Of a stretch of 64,000 nucleotides of DNA, positions 38,324-49,321 are shown in pieces (position 1 is the stretch's first letter; every line of letters begins with the position of its first letter). The notes under the pieces are model-generated. The model did not search any database and was not told where the DNA came from. It was given only the letters and a program-made list of their open reading frames with translations. Both the position numbers and the translations under genes were made by a program. Source of the DNA: Sphingomonadaceae bacterium (lineage in GTDB: Bacteria > Pseudomonadota > Alphaproteobacteria > Sphingomonadales > Sphingomonadaceae); the NCBI GenBank assembly GCA_020850455.1, contig JADZEQ010000001.1, positions 1 through 64,000 on the forward strand, in the 5' to 3' direction.

Positions 38324-39312
38324 CTGGCTTACCCGACCCATCGCGCCCGCTCGATGCAGAGGCGGCGGCGGCGGTCTTTGCACTGCTGCTCGATGGTGGC
38401 GCAGCGGACGCAGACGTTGGCCAATTCCTGCTCGGCCTGTCCGAACGCGGTGAAACGGCGGTGGAAATCGCCGCCGCTGTCCGTGCCATGCGAGCACGAA
38501 TGGTGCGCGTTGCAGCCCCTGTCCACGCCATCGACGTTTGCGGCACCGGGGGCGATGGGCAACATAGTCTCAATGTCTCGACCGCAGTTGCCATTGTTGT
38601 TGCCGCATGCGGCGTGCCGGTCGCCAAACATGGCAATCGCGCAGCGTCGAGCCAGGCGGGCGGCGCGGACACGCTCGAAGCCTTGGGCCTCAATCTCGAC
38701 CGCGCAGCAGAGGCGGCGGAGGATAGCCTAGCCGATATCGGCATCGCATTCCTCTTTGCGCAAAAACACCACCCCGCGCTTGCCAAACTGGCCCCCATTC
38801 GCAAGGCTATCGGCCGACGAACCATATTCAACCTGACCGGCCCCGCCGCAAATCCGGCGGGGGTTACACGCCAGCTCATCGGTATCGCCCGGCCCGATTT
38901 CATGCCTGTCTATGCCGATGCCTTATCCCTGCTTGGAATGGCGGATGCGATGCTGGTCGCAGGTGATGAGCCGCTCGATGAATTGTCGGTCGCAGGGCCG
39001 AGTAGCTATATACGCATCGGCCATGGCGCGGGGCGCGTCACGCCCATCGCGGCCGGGTTACAATATCATGCAACAGATGCCCTGCGCGGCGGCGATGCCG
39101 CCTATAATGCCGCAGCATTGTACCGGCTGCTATGCGGCGAACAGAGCAACCCCGGCGATGCGGCTTACCGCGATGCAGTATTGTTCAATGCAGCAGGCGC
39201 GCTGATGGTTGCAGGCGTTGCGCCGGACTGGGCGAGCGGGGTGGATGAAGCCGCTGAAGCGATTGACAAGGGGCTTGCCAAGGCGCTGCTCGATTGCTGG
39301 ATAGCCTATTGA
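38320..39312 (+). CDS. trpD: Anthranilate phosphoribosyltransferase
   Basis: A 330-residue protein. The PRPP-binding motif is VCGTGGDG near 69-76 and the anthranilate/substrate segment is [15 protein letters not shown]. It adds phosphoribosyl to anthranilate. Overlap with trpC is TGATG, one shared base. Confidence 0.96.
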   Translation: MTGLPDPSRPLDAEAAAAVFALLLDGGAADADVGQFLLGLSERGETAVEIAAAVRAMRARMVRVAAPVHAIDVCGTGGDGQHSLNVSTAVAIVVAACGVPVAKHGNRAASSQAGGADTLEALGLNLDRAAEAAEDSLADIGIAFLFAQKHHPALAKLAPIRKAIGRRTIFNLTGPAANPAGVTRQLIGIARPDFMPVYADALSLLGMADAMLVAGDEPLDELSVAGPSSYIRIGHGAGRVTPIAAGLQYHATDALRGGDAAYNAAALYRLLCGEQSNPGDAAYRDAVLFNAAGALMVAGVAPDWASGVDEAAEAIDKGLAKALLDCWIAY

Positions 39313-40106
39313 TGACCGATAAACTTGCCGAAATCTGCGCGACTACAGCCCGCGAAGTGCACCGCCGTCGCGCCACCATCAGCGACGCTGAAATGGCCGC
39401 GCGTATCGCCGCCGCGCCGCCGCCACGCGGATTCCATGCTGCCTTGCAGTCGAAAATCGACGATGGCGACTTTGCCTTGATAGCCGAAATCAAAAAGGCG
39501 AGCCCGTCCAAGGGCCTTATCCGCGCAGATTTTGATCCGCCAGCCCATGCCCGTGACTATGCGGCGGGTGGGGCTGCTTGCCTTTCCATTCTTACCGACG
39601 AACCCTATTTCCAAGGGCATGCCGATTTTCTGGTTGCCGCGCGCGCAGCATGCACGCTCCCCGTCCTGCGCAAGGATTTCATGGTCGACCGCTGGCAAGT
39701 CGGCGAAGCGCGCGCCATGGGGGCCGATGCCATTTTGCTGATCGTCGCCGCGCTTGATGATGCCATGCTCTCAGCCTTGGAGGGGGAGGCATTGTCGCTC
39801 GGCATGGATGTACTTGTCGAAGTGCATGATGCGGCGGAAATGGACCGTGCGTTGACCCACCTGCAATCCCGGTTGATTGGGGTCAATAATCGCGATCTGC
39901 GCAGCTTTACGGTAGATCTGGCGACTACAGAACGGCTCGCCGCCATGGCGCCCGCCGACATATTATTGGTATGTGAAAGCGGTATCTTCACGCATGCAGA
40001 TTGTCAGCGCATGGCGCAAAGCGGCGTTAATGCCTTTCTTGTCGGTGAAAGCCTGATGCGGCAAGATGATGTGGCCGCCGCCACCCGCCGTCTGTTGAAA
40101 GGATAG
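39312..40106 (+). CDS. trpC: Indole-3-glycerol phosphate synthase
   Basis: A 264-residue TIM barrel from ATG 39312. [12 protein letters not shown] holds the catalytic lysine and acid, and [10 protein letters not shown] and VCESGI complete the active-site loops. It decarboxylates and closes CdRP to indole-3-glycerol phosphate, the TrpA substrate. It ends four bases before moaC. Confidence 0.96.
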   Translation: MTDKLAEICATTAREVHRRRATISDAEMAARIAAAPPPRGFHAALQSKIDDGDFALIAEIKKASPSKGLIRADFDPPAHARDYAAGGAACLSILTDEPYFQGHADFLVAARAACTLPVLRKDFMVDRWQVGEARAMGADAILLIVAALDDAMLSALEGEALSLGMDVLVEVHDAAEMDRALTHLQSRLIGVNNRDLRSFTVDLATTERLAAMAPADILLVCESGIFTHADCQRMAQSGVNAFLVGESLMRQDDVAAATRRLLKG

Positions 40107-40109
40107 GAT

Positions 40110-40583
40110 ATGGCCGAGCTCACCCATATAGATGCGACGGGCGCGGCACAGATGGTCGATGTCGGGGCCAAAGCGGACAGCGCGCGCGAAGCGGTGGCGA
40201 CGGGTCGTATCACCCTCGCCCCCTCAACCCTTGCCGCAATTGCGGAGGGAACGGCGGCCAAGGGCAATGTACTCGCCACCGCGCGGATTGCGGGCATCAT
40301 GGCAGCCAAACGCACCAGCGAGCTTATTCCGCTCTGTCACCCATTAATGCTCGACAAAATCGCCGTCGATTTCACCACCGACAATGCTGGGATTACCGCC
40401 ACCGCGATCGCGCGCCTGACGGGCAAAACGGGGGTGGAGATGGAGGCGCTGACCGCTGTATCCGTCGCGCTCCTCACCATTTACGACATGGTAAAGGCAA
40501 TGGAGCGGGATTCATGTATCAGCGACATTCGCCTCGTCGCCAAATCAGGCGGCAAATCGGGTGCGTGGACGGCTGGCGCCTGA
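40110..40583 (+). CDS. moaC: Cyclic pyranopterin monophosphate synthase MoaC
   Basis: A 157-residue protein. [13 protein letters not shown] and [17 protein letters not shown] are the MoaC signatures, with the catalytic Lys and Asp near [10 protein letters not shown]. It forms cyclic pyranopterin monophosphate in molybdenum cofactor synthesis. In related genomes moeA often follows; here lexA follows after 130 bases with its own promoter, and moeA is not in the window. Confidence 0.95.
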   Translation: MAELTHIDATGAAQMVDVGAKADSAREAVATGRITLAPSTLAAIAEGTAAKGNVLATARIAGIMAAKRTSELIPLCHPLMLDKIAVDFTTDNAGITATAIARLTGKTGVEMEALTAVSVALLTIYDMVKAMERDSCISDIRLVAKSGGKSGAWTAGA

Positions 40584-40632
40584 CCGCGCTGCCCATATAT
40601 TGCGCCATTTGGCACAAAAGGGGCACAAAGGC

Positions 40633-40675
40633 TTGACCTTTCCGAATATGTTGCCTAGACGTTCCTACAACGTTC
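40633..40675 (+). promoter_or_regulatory. lexA promoter with LexA box
   Basis: TTGACC (40633-40638) and TAGACG (40656-40661) are separated by 17 bases, a good sigma-70-type pair. A perfect GTTC-CTACAAC-GTTC at 40661-40675 begins within the -10 element. This matches the alphaproteobacterial SOS operator and should make lexA autoregulated. The ATG is at 40714. Confidence 0.85.
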
Positions 40676-40713
40676 CAAGGCAACTCGTTCACTGCCATTT
40701 GGGGGAAGGTGCA

Positions 40714-41397
40714 ATGCTCACGCGCAAACAGCATGAACTTATCTGCTTCATCGAAGATCGGTTGAACAATAGCGGGATCAGCCCCTCTTTTGAGGAGATG
40801 AAGGAAGCCTTGGGGCTGAAATCCAAATCAGGTGTGCATCGGTTGATCAGCGCGCTTGAAGAGCGCGGCTTTTTGCGCCGGTTGCCCAATCGCGCCCGCG
40901 CGTTGGAGGTGGTGCGCGCACCCGAACGCGGTGAGGAGGCTGCCGCCGCCGCCACACCGTCCAATGTCATTGCGATGCCGCGCGCCAGCAGCCCGCTACC
41001 CAACGTCGCCAATGACGTCATTGACCTGCCCTTGCACGGGCGGATTGCGGCGGGCGTGCCGATCGAAGCATTTGAAGACAGCCAGATGCTGCCTGTTCCC
41101 GCTGCGCTATTGGGGCCGGGGGAACATTATGCGCTGGAAGTTTCTGGCGATTCGATGGTCGAGGCAGGGATTTTGGATGGCGACTTCGCCTTGATTCAGC
41201 GCAGCGAAACTGCGCGGGAGGGGGATATTGTCGTCGCACTCGTTGATGGACAGGATGCAACGCTCAAATATTTCCATCGTGCTGGGCGCGACATCCGCCT
41301 TGAGCCAGCCAACGCGCGTTATGATGCGCAGATCTATGCGCCAGGCCGGGTCAGCATTCAGGGCAAGCTGGCCGGGTTGCTCCGCCGCTACCATTAA
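40714..41397 (+). CDS. lexA: LexA repressor
   Basis: A 227-residue protein from ATG 40714. The N-terminal winged HTH covers about 1-65 ([21 protein letters not shown]). Self-cleavage is expected between A113 and G114 in GRIAAGVP; the serine-lysine dyad is S147 (SGDSM) and K185 (ATLKYF). It represses SOS genes until RecA filaments trigger cleavage. The longer open frame before 40714 runs through the promoter. The linker is Ala-rich and longer than in E. coli LexA. Confidence 0.97.
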   Translation: MLTRKQHELICFIEDRLNNSGISPSFEEMKEALGLKSKSGVHRLISALEERGFLRRLPNRARALEVVRAPERGEEAAAAATPSNVIAMPRASSPLPNVANDVIDLPLHGRIAAGVPIEAFEDSQMLPVPAALLGPGEHYALEVSGDSMVEAGILDGDFALIQRSETAREGDIVVALVDGQDATLKYFHRAGRDIRLEPANARYDAQIYAPGRVSIQGKLAGLLRRYH

Positions 41398-41406
41398 GGA
41401 TCAGGC

Positions 41407-43566
41407 TCAGCGGCGGGGCATGGTGGTCGGCGGATCATCCCATGGCTTGGCAGCGCGCTGGCGTGCGGTTGTAATGCGCGGTGGCTGTAAATAGAGCGCA
41501 ACAGCACCATGTGCAGCCAGAAAACGCCGGTCGATTTTGACCCAGCGGGGGCGGCAAGCGCGTGGCAATGTTCGTTCAGCAATGACAATATCGCTCGCCG
41601 CACATGCACGCGCCAATGCATCGATGGGCGACAATAGGTCGGATCGAGCCGCCATCAACGTCCAGATGCGCCCCTGCGTCTGCATTTGCCAGACGCAAAA
41701 ATCGGGTGAACAGCGTGTTCCCGCTTGATCCGCGAGCGGCAGAAAATCGCCACCAAAACCGGTTGCTTCGGCAAAAATGTCGCGTGTTCTTTCCCCCGCT
41801 TGCGCGCGCAGCAGCGTATAGCGGCCATTGGGCATCCGCGCAGCCACATGCGCGCCGTCGCGGCTGACCAATATATCGGGGTCATCTGCGATCCACGCCA
41901 TCGCTACGCCGGTGGCGATGAGTCCACAGCCCAACCAGCGTGTCCGACCCAAAATCAACAACAGCCACAATGCGCCCCCTATCATTGCGGCAAAGGCTGC
42001 GGTGGGTAACACGCCCATTGTCCATTGCGCCCCGGGCAGCGCGGCAACAAAATGGGCAAGGTTGAGCAACAGATTGATGGCCCATTCGACCAGCCACCAT
42101 ATGGGTGCACCAATCCCCAAACTATCCAGCAGCAGCGCCAGCGCCTCCAGCGGCATGATGACGAGTGTGGTGAGCGGGATGGCGATGATATTCGCCGCCG
42201 CGCCATAAAGCCCCGCACGATGGAAATGGAAGAGCGCGATGGGGATGAGCGCAAGTTCTACTGCGAGCCCCGTCAGGATGAGGCCCAAAATGCTGCGCGC
42301 ACCGCACGCGGCCATTCCCTCTTCGCGTCGCATCAACAGCGCCTGCACCCGGCCATTGCTGTGCAGCACGACGATTGCCAGCATTGCCGCAAAACTTAGC
42401 TGAAAACTTGGGCCAAACAGCGCATGGGGCCAGAGCAGCATGACCACCAATGCCGCTGCCGCCAGCACGCGCAACGACAGCGCTTCCCGCCCGATGGCCA
42501 GCGCGAGGAGGAGGAGGAGCGCGCCGATCAGCGCGCGCAGCGTCGGCACTTCGCCGCCGGTAATCCACGTATACCCCGCCGCTGCCAACGCGCCCAAAAT
42601 GCCGCTGATCAAAGGCAAAGGCAGGCGCAAGGCCAACCAGGGGGAGAGGGCGAGGAGGCGCATTGCCAAAAAAATGGTCGCACCAACCACTGCGGTGATG
42701 TGGAGTCCGCTGACCGACAGCAGATGCGCCAACCCGGACCGCCGCATTGCCTCCGCATCTGACGGCGCCATATTGCCGACATCGCCGCTGGCCAGTGCGG
42801 CCGCCAGTGCCGCAGGCCGCGCCGCCATTTGCCCACGAATATGCTCGGACAAACCGGATCGCAGATCATCCCGTCGCGCATCGCGCGCTTCACGCGCCAC
42901 CACAATCGGACCGATAGCACGCCCGACCGCGCCAATCCCATCGAACCAAGCGCGCATCGCAAAATCATATCCACCAGGCAAAAAGGCGCCCGATGGCGGC
43001 ATCAGCCGTGCGCGCAGCGTAACGCTGGCCCCAATGTACAAATGCTGCGGCATATCTGTATCGGGCACGGTCACGCGTATGCGTGGCGGCAGGCCGTACC
43101 CCCGCGCCGTCAACAAATAGAGCCGCGATTCGCCTTCGAAACCGTGCCGTTCGACCCGCTCCACCCGGGCCGAAAATTGGGCGATGCTGGGCCGTTGCAG
43201 CACCGGCGCCGCCACCCACGCGCTGCGCAATGCCATGCTGCTGCAGCCCAAGGCCAACAATATACCCAACATGGTGGCGATGCGTGCCATGGCGGCCCAC
43301 CGACGCAGCAACCACCCGGTGCCGAACGCCGACAGCATCGCGCATAGGATGAACGGCAGAACGCCGCTGGCAGGCAAGAAATACCAAGCGATTATGCCGC
43401 CTGCCAACGCCAATGGCGACCATGTAAACCATTGTTCATGCTGAAAATGGAGCCAATTTTCGATGGTCGCGGGCAGCGACACCATCGCCGCACGGCCCCG
43501 CGCCAGCCATGGCGTGGCGCTCCCCCTTTGCCGAGCGGCAATTGCCATGCTAGGCGGCCCCTTCAT
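41407..43566 (-). CDS. comEC: ComEC/Rec2-family DNA uptake channel
   Basis: A 719-residue protein if started at ATG 43566 (ATG 43548 and ATG 43485 are alternatives). An N-terminal membrane pair and OB-like DUF4131 region are followed by a competence domain with about seven helices; [15 protein letters not shown] is the diagnostic segment. The C-terminal region (about 570-700) is a soluble domain in the place of the metallo-beta-lactamase nuclease, but no HxHxDH metal motif is visible. ComEC passes single-stranded DNA across the inner membrane. Divergent from gltX; only 61 bases separate the starts. Confidence 0.88.
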   Translation of the reverse strand: MKGPPSMAIAARQRGSATPWLARGRAAMVSLPATIENWLHFQHEQWFTWSPLALAGGIIAWYFLPASGVLPFILCAMLSAFGTGWLLRRWAAMARIATMLGILLALGCSSMALRSAWVAAPVLQRPSIAQFSARVERVERHGFEGESRLYLLTARGYGLPPRIRVTVPDTDMPQHLYIGASVTLRARLMPPSGAFLPGGYDFAMRAWFDGIGAVGRAIGPIVVAREARDARRDDLRSGLSEHIRGQMAARPAALAAALASGDVGNMAPSDAEAMRRSGLAHLLSVSGLHITAVVGATIFLAMRLLALSPWLALRLPLPLISGILGALAAAGYTWITGGEVPTLRALIGALLLLLALAIGREALSLRVLAAAALVVMLLWPHALFGPSFQLSFAAMLAIVVLHSNGRVQALLMRREEGMAACGARSILGLILTGLAVELALIPIALFHFHRAGLYGAAANIIAIPLTTLVIMPLEALALLLDSLGIGAPIWWLVEWAINLLLNLAHFVAALPGAQWTMGVLPTAAFAAMIGGALWLLLILGRTRWLGCGLIATGVAMAWIADDPDILVSRDGAHVAARMPNGRYTLLRAQAGERTRDIFAEATGFGGDFLPLADQAGTRCSPDFCVWQMQTQGRIWTLMAARSDLLSPIDALARACAASDIVIAERTLPRACRPRWVKIDRRFLAAHGAVALYLQPPRITTARQRAAKPWDDPPTTMPRR

Positions 43567-43627
43567 ATCGGCCAGCGCGGCACGAGCCACGCGACGCCGA
43601 ACGCATCTTTTATGGAGATTTTTTTTC

Positions 43628-45076
43628 GTGACAAGCGCGGCGCAACCCATTCCCGTCAGCACCTTGGGTCGCCCGGTTGTCACGCGCTTTGCCCCATCCC
43701 CCACCGGCTTTTTGCACATTGGCGGCGCGCGCACCGCGCTGTTCAACTGGCTCTATGCGCGGCGCACCGGTGGTAACTTCTTGTTGCGGATAGAGGATAC
43801 GGATCGCGCCCGTTCAACCGACGCCGCGATTGATGCCATTTTGGATGGCATGCGCTGGTTAGGGCTCGATTGGGATGGCGATGTTATATTCCAATTTGCC
43901 CGCGCCACGCGCCATGCCGAAGTGGCCCATGCACTGCTCGATAGCGGCCATGCCTATCGCTGCTGGCTGACGGCGGAGGAACTGGCCGCCATGCGCGCCG
44001 CCGCACAGGCCGAAAAGCGCCCGTTCCGTATAGAAAGCCCGTGGCGCGACGGCGACATTGCAAACGCACCTACCGATCAGCCCTATGTTGTGCGGTTAAA
44101 AGCGCCGCGTGAAGGTATATTAACAATCCACGACAGGGTTCAGGGAGAAGTATCGGTAAAAGCGCAGGAAATTGATGATTTTGTGTTGCTGCGCAGCGAC
44201 GGGACGCCGACATATATGCTCTCGGTCGTCGTTGATGACCATGACATGGGCGTTACGCACATCATCCGGGGTGATGACCACCTCAACAACGCCTTTCGCC
44301 AATTGGTTATGCTGCGCGCGCTGGGCTGGGAAGAACCCGTCTATGCCCATGTGCCGCTGATTCACGGCAGTGACGGTGCCAAACTGTCCAAACGTCACGG
44401 CGCGCTCGGCGTTGATGCATATCGCGATGAACTTGGCCTGTTGCCAGAGGCAGTGTGCAATTACCTTGCGCGGCTATCTTGGGGACATGGTGATGACGAG
44501 ATATTCAGTCGCGATCAGGCGGTGGAATGGTTCGATATTGATGACGTGGGGCGCGGTGCGGCACGCTTTGACATGGCAAAGCTCGAAAACCTGAACGCCC
44601 ACTATCTGCGCGAAGCCGACGATGCGCGCCTCGATGATTTGGTAACCGCACGGCTGGCAAGCAGCGGTATCACGCTGACCGATGCACAACGCGTCATCTT
44701 GCGTGCTGCCCTGCCCGCCTTAAAGCCGCGCGCCCGTACACTGATTGAACTTGCCGATGGGGCGAGTTTCCTATTTGCCAAGGTGCCGCTGGAATTTGAA
44801 GAAAAAGCCAAGGCGCAGATCGATGGCGCGCCAGCGGGGATGCTCATGTCGCTCCACGATGCACTGGCCGCGCTCGACACATGGTCACATCCGGCACTAG
44901 AAGGGGTGTTGCGCGACGCGGCAGAGCACGCCGGCGTCGGCCTTGGAAAGATCGCCGCACCTTTGCGTGCGGCGCTGACCGGCAGAAGCATTTCACCTGG
45001 CATATTTGATGTGCTATATCTTCTCGGTCGGGACGAGAGCTTGCAACGCTTGCGCTGGGTGTTAGCAGCAAAATAA
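43628..45076 (+). CDS. gltX: Glutamyl-tRNA synthetase
   Basis: A 482-residue class I synthetase from GTG 43628, with GGAG about ten bases upstream. The HIGH motif is FLHIGGAR (H30) and the KMSKS equivalent is KLSKR at 252-256. It charges tRNA-Glu, and in many alphaproteobacteria one of two GltX copies also charges tRNA-Gln for transamidation. The further 165 bases of open frame upstream overlap comEC and have no support. Confidence 0.94.
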   Translation: MTSAAQPIPVSTLGRPVVTRFAPSPTGFLHIGGARTALFNWLYARRTGGNFLLRIEDTDRARSTDAAIDAILDGMRWLGLDWDGDVIFQFARATRHAEVAHALLDSGHAYRCWLTAEELAAMRAAAQAEKRPFRIESPWRDGDIANAPTDQPYVVRLKAPREGILTIHDRVQGEVSVKAQEIDDFVLLRSDGTPTYMLSVVVDDHDMGVTHIIRGDDHLNNAFRQLVMLRALGWEEPVYAHVPLIHGSDGAKLSKRHGALGVDAYRDELGLLPEAVCNYLARLSWGHGDDEIFSRDQAVEWFDIDDVGRGAARFDMAKLENLNAHYLREADDARLDDLVTARLASSGITLTDAQRVILRAALPALKPRARTLIELADGASFLFAKVPLEFEEKAKAQIDGAPAGMLMSLHDALAALDTWSHPALEGVLRDAAEHAGVGLGKIAAPLRAALTGRSISPGIFDVLYLLGRDESLQRLRWVLAAK

Positions 45077-45111
45077 ATACCGCGCGCAGAACATAATACA
45101 GGGGATTGTCC

Positions 45112-46392
45112 ATGACAGATGCCACACTCAACACCGCAGGTAAGGCGGTGGAACTGCCCACTCTAGAAGGGAGCATCGGCCCATCGGTGCTCGATATCCG
45201 CAAAATGTACGCGGCAACCGGGCAATTTACCTATGATCCGGGCTTTACCAGCACTGCCAGCTGCGAGTCGGGGCTGACGTATATCGACGGTGATGAGGGG
45301 GTTTTGCTCCACCGTGGATACCCGATTGGGCAGCTCGCTGAACATTCGAGCTTCATGGAAGTTTGCTATCTGCTGCTCAACGGCGAATTACCGAGCCAGA
45401 GTGAGCTTGGGCAATTTTCGCGAATCATTTCGCGCCACACGATGCTGCACGAACAATTGGCAACATTTTACCGTGGCTTTCGGCGTGACGCGCACCCGAT
45501 GGCGATCATGTGCGGTGTGGTGGGTGCGTTGTCGGCATTTTATCACGATTCGACCGACATTAACGACCCGCAGCAGCGCAAAATTGCCAGCCATCGGCTG
45601 ATTGCCAAAATGCCAACGATTGCGGCGATGGCGTATAAATATTCGGTGGGGCAACCGTTCCTCTACCCCGACAACAGCCTGTCCTACACCGGCAATTTCC
45701 TGCGCATGACCTTTGGCGTTCCTGCTGAACCCTATGTCGTGGTGCCGGAAGTGGAACGCGCGCTCGACCGGATATTCATCCTCCATGCCGACCATGAACA
45801 AAATGCCTCGACATCGACCGTGCGGCTCGCCGGTTCGTCGGGGGCCAACCCCTTTGCCTGTATCGCGGCGGGTATCGCCTGTCTGTGGGGCCCGGCGCAC
45901 GGCGGCGCCAACGAAGCCGCGCTCAACATGCTGCGCGAAATCGGTACGCCAGACCGGATTCCGCACTATATTGCGCGGGCAAAGGACAAGAATGATCCCT
46001 TCCGCCTGATGGGCTTTGGCCATCGCGTCTATAAAAATTATGATCCGCGCGCGACGGTGATGCAAAAAACGGTGCGCGAAGTTTTTGCGGCGCTCAAGGT
46101 CAATGACCCGCTGTTCGAAACCGCGCTCCAGCTCGAAGAAATCGCGCTTTCCGACCCCTATTTCGCGGAAAAGAAATTATTCCCTAATGTCGATTTCTAT
46201 TCGGGCATCATATTGTCGGCGATTGGTTTCCCGACGACTATGTTCACTGTGCTGTTCGCCCTTGCCCGTACGGTCGGCTGGGTAGCACAGTGGAATGAAA
46301 TGATATCGGATCCCAATCAGAAAATTGGCCGCCCGCGTCAGCTCTATACCGGGCCGGTGCAGCGCGATTATGTGCCGCTATCTGCGCGTTAA
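45112..46392 (+). CDS. gltA: Citrate synthase
   Basis: A 426-residue protein from ATG 45112. The active-site histidines lie in [10 protein letters not shown] and [14 protein letters not shown], and the Asp in VDFYSGI. It condenses acetyl-CoA and oxaloacetate. Length and sequence fit the hexameric Gram-negative (type II) enzyme. Stop TAA shares the TTAA palindrome with the convergent kinase-like gene. Confidence 0.97.
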   Translation: MTDATLNTAGKAVELPTLEGSIGPSVLDIRKMYAATGQFTYDPGFTSTASCESGLTYIDGDEGVLLHRGYPIGQLAEHSSFMEVCYLLLNGELPSQSELGQFSRIISRHTMLHEQLATFYRGFRRDAHPMAIMCGVVGALSAFYHDSTDINDPQQRKIASHRLIAKMPTIAAMAYKYSVGQPFLYPDNSLSYTGNFLRMTFGVPAEPYVVVPEVERALDRIFILHADHEQNASTSTVRLAGSSGANPFACIAAGIACLWGPAHGGANEAALNMLREIGTPDRIPHYIARAKDKNDPFRLMGFGHRVYKNYDPRATVMQKTVREVFAALKVNDPLFETALQLEEIALSDPYFAEKKLFPNVDFYSGIILSAIGFPTTMFTVLFALARTVGWVAQWNEMISDPNQKIGRPRQLYTGPVQRDYVPLSAR

Positions 46393-47855
46393 GCGCTGAT
46401 TTGCGTGGACGAAGCCATCCGCCGGGGGAGTGCGAGTGTAAAGCGCGCGCCCTGCCCCGGCGCAGATTCGATGCGGATTTCGCCGCCCATCGCCAGTGCA
46501 AGGCGTCGCGAGATATAGAGGCCTAGCCCTGCCCCGCCGCCATCGGTGCGCCCCAGCCGTTCAAATTTTTCAAATAATCGCGCCTGGTCGGCAGCCGAAA
46601 TGCCCGGCCCCTGATCGGCGACGGTAATGGTGGCGAACTGCGCCTCCTCTTCAACGCGTAGCCAAATTTGCGAGCCATCTGGGCTGTAACGCACCGCATT
46701 GCCGATGAGGTTGAGCAATATTTGCAACGCGCGGCGGAATTCACCGGTGGCGAGCGCTCGTTCATCAAAATCGGGTGCGTCGATACGAATGCCACGTTCC
46801 TGCGCCTTCATAGCGAGCAAGCCTGCGGCGCGGCGCCCCACATCGGCAAGGTCGACCGCTTCGCTGGCCACCGAAAAATCTTCGCGCTCAACCGCCTGCA
46901 AATCGGCCAAATCATCCACGAGGTCGAGCAAATGCCGCCCGGCAAGCGCAATGTCGCTGGCATAGCGCGCATATTCATCCCGTATCGGGCCCTGCATCTG
47001 ACCGGCGATGGTTTCGGCATTGGCGATAATGCGCCCCAATGGTCGCCGCAACGCGCCATCGACCCGCAGCGCAAAGTTGCGCGTATCCATCTCCCCCAGC
47101 AGGCTTGCACCCCGGTCAGCGTCACGCTTGGCGGCAAGTTCGGGGGGCAATTGACCAAAGCCGATTGGCTCAGCACTGCCATAATAGCCGGTAAAGCCGC
47201 TCGCTTCATCGGTCATCGCATGGGCCGAAAGCGCAAGAACGGTGCCATCGGCCTTGCCAGAGGCGAGCCGCGCACGCTGTCCAGTAAAGCCGGCTTGATC
47301 GGCCAGCGCGCCCAATAGTTGGAAATTGCCGTCGCGGTCGGGTACCAGATGGAATAATTCCGACAGCGGACGACCCAGCCAGTTGGTATCGCTCAAATCC
47401 CATGCAATATCGGCTTCTACGAGGATGAGGCGCAGTCGCACATCACACGCCCAACGCACCAATCCGGGCGGTATGGGCCGGGTTGGAACCGACGGCAGCG
47501 CTTGATCGGCGCTGATGTCTGGCAAGGGCTGCGCGCTCCATTCAACCAGTTCGATCCGCGCACCATCTGCATCGGGGAGGATGCGGGCAAAGGCGCGAAT
47601 TTCGGCTGCATCATCAGCGAGCAGCACAGGACGCTCAATCGGCGTTTCGAGCCGGATGGCAAGCATTGTCAGGCGCGCCAGCGCCGGCAGCAACAGCGGG
47701 TCACCCAAATCACCGCCTGCCTGTTGCTGCAAACGCAACAGCCCATCATCGGCCTGAATCAGCCGACCGTCCAAATTGGTTCGGGCGCGCACCACCAAGC
47801 TCACGGCATAGCTGCCTGTCGCTGGAGGATGGCCGAACGCGGCGATCGCCGCCAA
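46389..47855 (-). CDS. Histidine kinase-like ATPase lacking the phospho-acceptor histidine
   Basis: A 488-residue protein from TTG 47855; GTG codons near residue 18-22 are possible later starts. No membrane segments. The first 240 residues have no domain I recognise except a possible PAS-like part. A dimerisation-helix region at about 260-330 contains [12 protein letters not shown] where kinases have SHELRTPLNAI, so the His is replaced (Gly 266-267 region). The HATPase part is intact: [12 protein letters not shown] (N box), DQGPGIS (G1), FEKF (F box), [11 protein letters not shown] (G2). It may bind ATP without classic autophosphorylation. Convergent with gltA, 4-base overlap. Confidence 0.75.
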   Translation of the reverse strand: MAAIAAFGHPPATGSYAVSLVVRARTNLDGRLIQADDGLLRLQQQAGGDLGDPLLLPALARLTMLAIRLETPIERPVLLADDAAEIRAFARILPDADGARIELVEWSAQPLPDISADQALPSVPTRPIPPGLVRWACDVRLRLILVEADIAWDLSDTNWLGRPLSELFHLVPDRDGNFQLLGALADQAGFTGQRARLASGKADGTVLALSAHAMTDEASGFTGYYGSAEPIGFGQLPPELAAKRDADRGASLLGEMDTRNFALRVDGALRRPLGRIIANAETIAGQMQGPIRDEYARYASDIALAGRHLLDLVDDLADLQAVEREDFSVASEAVDLADVGRRAAGLLAMKAQERGIRIDAPDFDERALATGEFRRALQILLNLIGNAVRYSPDGSQIWLRVEEEAQFATITVADQGPGISAADQARLFEKFERLGRTDGGGAGLGLYISRRLALAMGGEIRIESAPGQGARFTLALPRRMASSTQISA

Positions 47856-47909
47856 TATGCGTTAAAATTGTGCACGAATGTGGCTTTAGCCGATTGCGGT
47901 TAATGCCAG

Positions 47910-49139
47910 CTAAACCGCGTGCGATGTTGCCACATCATCCCGCACCACGCTCCATAATATGGGGATCACCAGGGTCAGTCCGACCAGTCCCGCCGCCAGA
48001 TCAAAGCCGCCGCGCCAGCCAAAGGCCACCACCGACACCGCAGATACCAGCCATGCCAGCAAAAAATCGGGGCCCCATTGCGCCAAGCGCTGGGCGATCC
48101 GCCGTTGGAGGAGAAGGGTGAGCGCCAAGAATAGGCAGATGGCATTGCTGCCGCTGCCCATATGCCATTGACCGCCCGAAACCGTCATTCCGCGCTCTGC
48201 AACGCCCAGAGCGACAAATTGCAGCATCAGGCCGAGCCAGCCAAAACCACGCTGCACCCTGCTCACGGGACGGAAACGCCCCACAAAATCAGCGGCTTGA
48301 TGGCCAATAGCCGCCACCAACCCCGCCACCGCCGCAACGCCGATATGCCCCGTCAGCGCGCCAGCAATAGCAGCGATGCCGCCCAAATGGCTTGTCAGCA
48401 GCGCGACATTGCCGCTCGACTGGCGTGCCAGCAGCGCGGGTGCCGCCAATGCCAACATCGGCGCGACGACAAACCGACCCACCAGTCCCGTTTCCACCCG
48501 GCTGGAGGTGGTGAGCAATTTCTGCTGCGCATCCGCCGCATCCTCCAGCGAATCAGCCAGCGTCGCATCACCACCCACAAACATCGATGGTTCGCAGGCA
48601 TATTGTGCAACACCCGACTGGATGGCCCCGCGCAACAGGTAAAGCTGCGCATCCCAATCAGCAGGTGCATTGCCCAAATCCGCCCACTCTGCCGGGGTCA
48701 GACGCGCCAAACCTGCCCAGCGGGTTTGTGCATCGATGCGCTCCAGCGTTGCAGTAACCGGCCCATCCTCCACCGTCAGCAGCAACGGCGCTTCACCCAG
48801 TCCTGCCGCGCGCCACAGCCGTGGCGCCGCAACCAGCCCGTCCGCGATCAGCCACAATTCGCGCGCGCCTTCGCATGCCGCCATGACGTCAGATGCATTG
48901 CGTGCCAATTGCACCGGCAGACCGCGCGCGCGGATGCGGTCAATCGCCTCGGTCAGCGCGGCGGGTAGCGCATCTATGAGGAGGAGGAGGGTATCGCACC
49001 CCATGGCGCGCGCCTGCTCCGCCTGATGTTCGACAACGCTCATCCCGGCAATGGGCAAAAGCGCGCGCAGCCCCGGCATACCCCATGCATCCACCGCGTC
49101 GGCAAGCTGCTCTGCTGCGGCGAGGGCGATGCGTGTCAT
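47910..49139 (-). CDS. Two-part membrane protein of unknown function (IPCT-DIPPS-like layout)
   Basis: A 409-residue protein from ATG 49139. The first about 190 residues are soluble and look like a nucleotidyltransferase fold (LRALLPIAGMSVVEHQAEQARAMGCDTLLLLID) but lack the usual LAAGxGxR loop. The next 210 residues hold about six membrane segments in the place of a CDP-alcohol phosphotransferase, but the DG-AR-G-D-D metal motif is not seen; VETGLVGRFVV sits where it would start. The layout recalls IPCT-DIPPS enzymes of inositol-phosphate lipid synthesis, with both active sites apparently degraded. I cannot assign a function. It is followed by the kinase-like gene (54-base gap) and divergent from gyrA. 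Confidence 0.55.
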   Translation of the reverse strand: MTRIALAAAEQLADAVDAWGMPGLRALLPIAGMSVVEHQAEQARAMGCDTLLLLIDALPAALTEAIDRIRARGLPVQLARNASDVMAACEGARELWLIADGLVAAPRLWRAAGLGEAPLLLTVEDGPVTATLERIDAQTRWAGLARLTPAEWADLGNAPADWDAQLYLLRGAIQSGVAQYACEPSMFVGGDATLADSLEDAADAQQKLLTTSSRVETGLVGRFVVAPMLALAAPALLARQSSGNVALLTSHLGGIAAIAGALTGHIGVAAVAGLVAAIGHQAADFVGRFRPVSRVQRGFGWLGLMLQFVALGVAERGMTVSGGQWHMGSGSNAICLFLALTLLLQRRIAQRLAQWGPDFLLAWLVSAVSVVAFGWRGGFDLAAGLVGLTLVIPILWSVVRDDVATSHAV

Positions 49140-49321
49140 GCGCCGTTTCCTATCGATAAATGGGCCAAAAGGCGATAGCGACATTGGTCTGCATTGCCGC
49201 TGCTCAAACAAGCGCGAATACCGCCAAAAAAATGCGTCCTGCCGTGGGCTTTTGCTGGCCATTTGCGCCGCGCGGCGTTAGGGTAACGCAATTATATTTC
49301 CTTCCCCGAAAAGGCTGAAAA

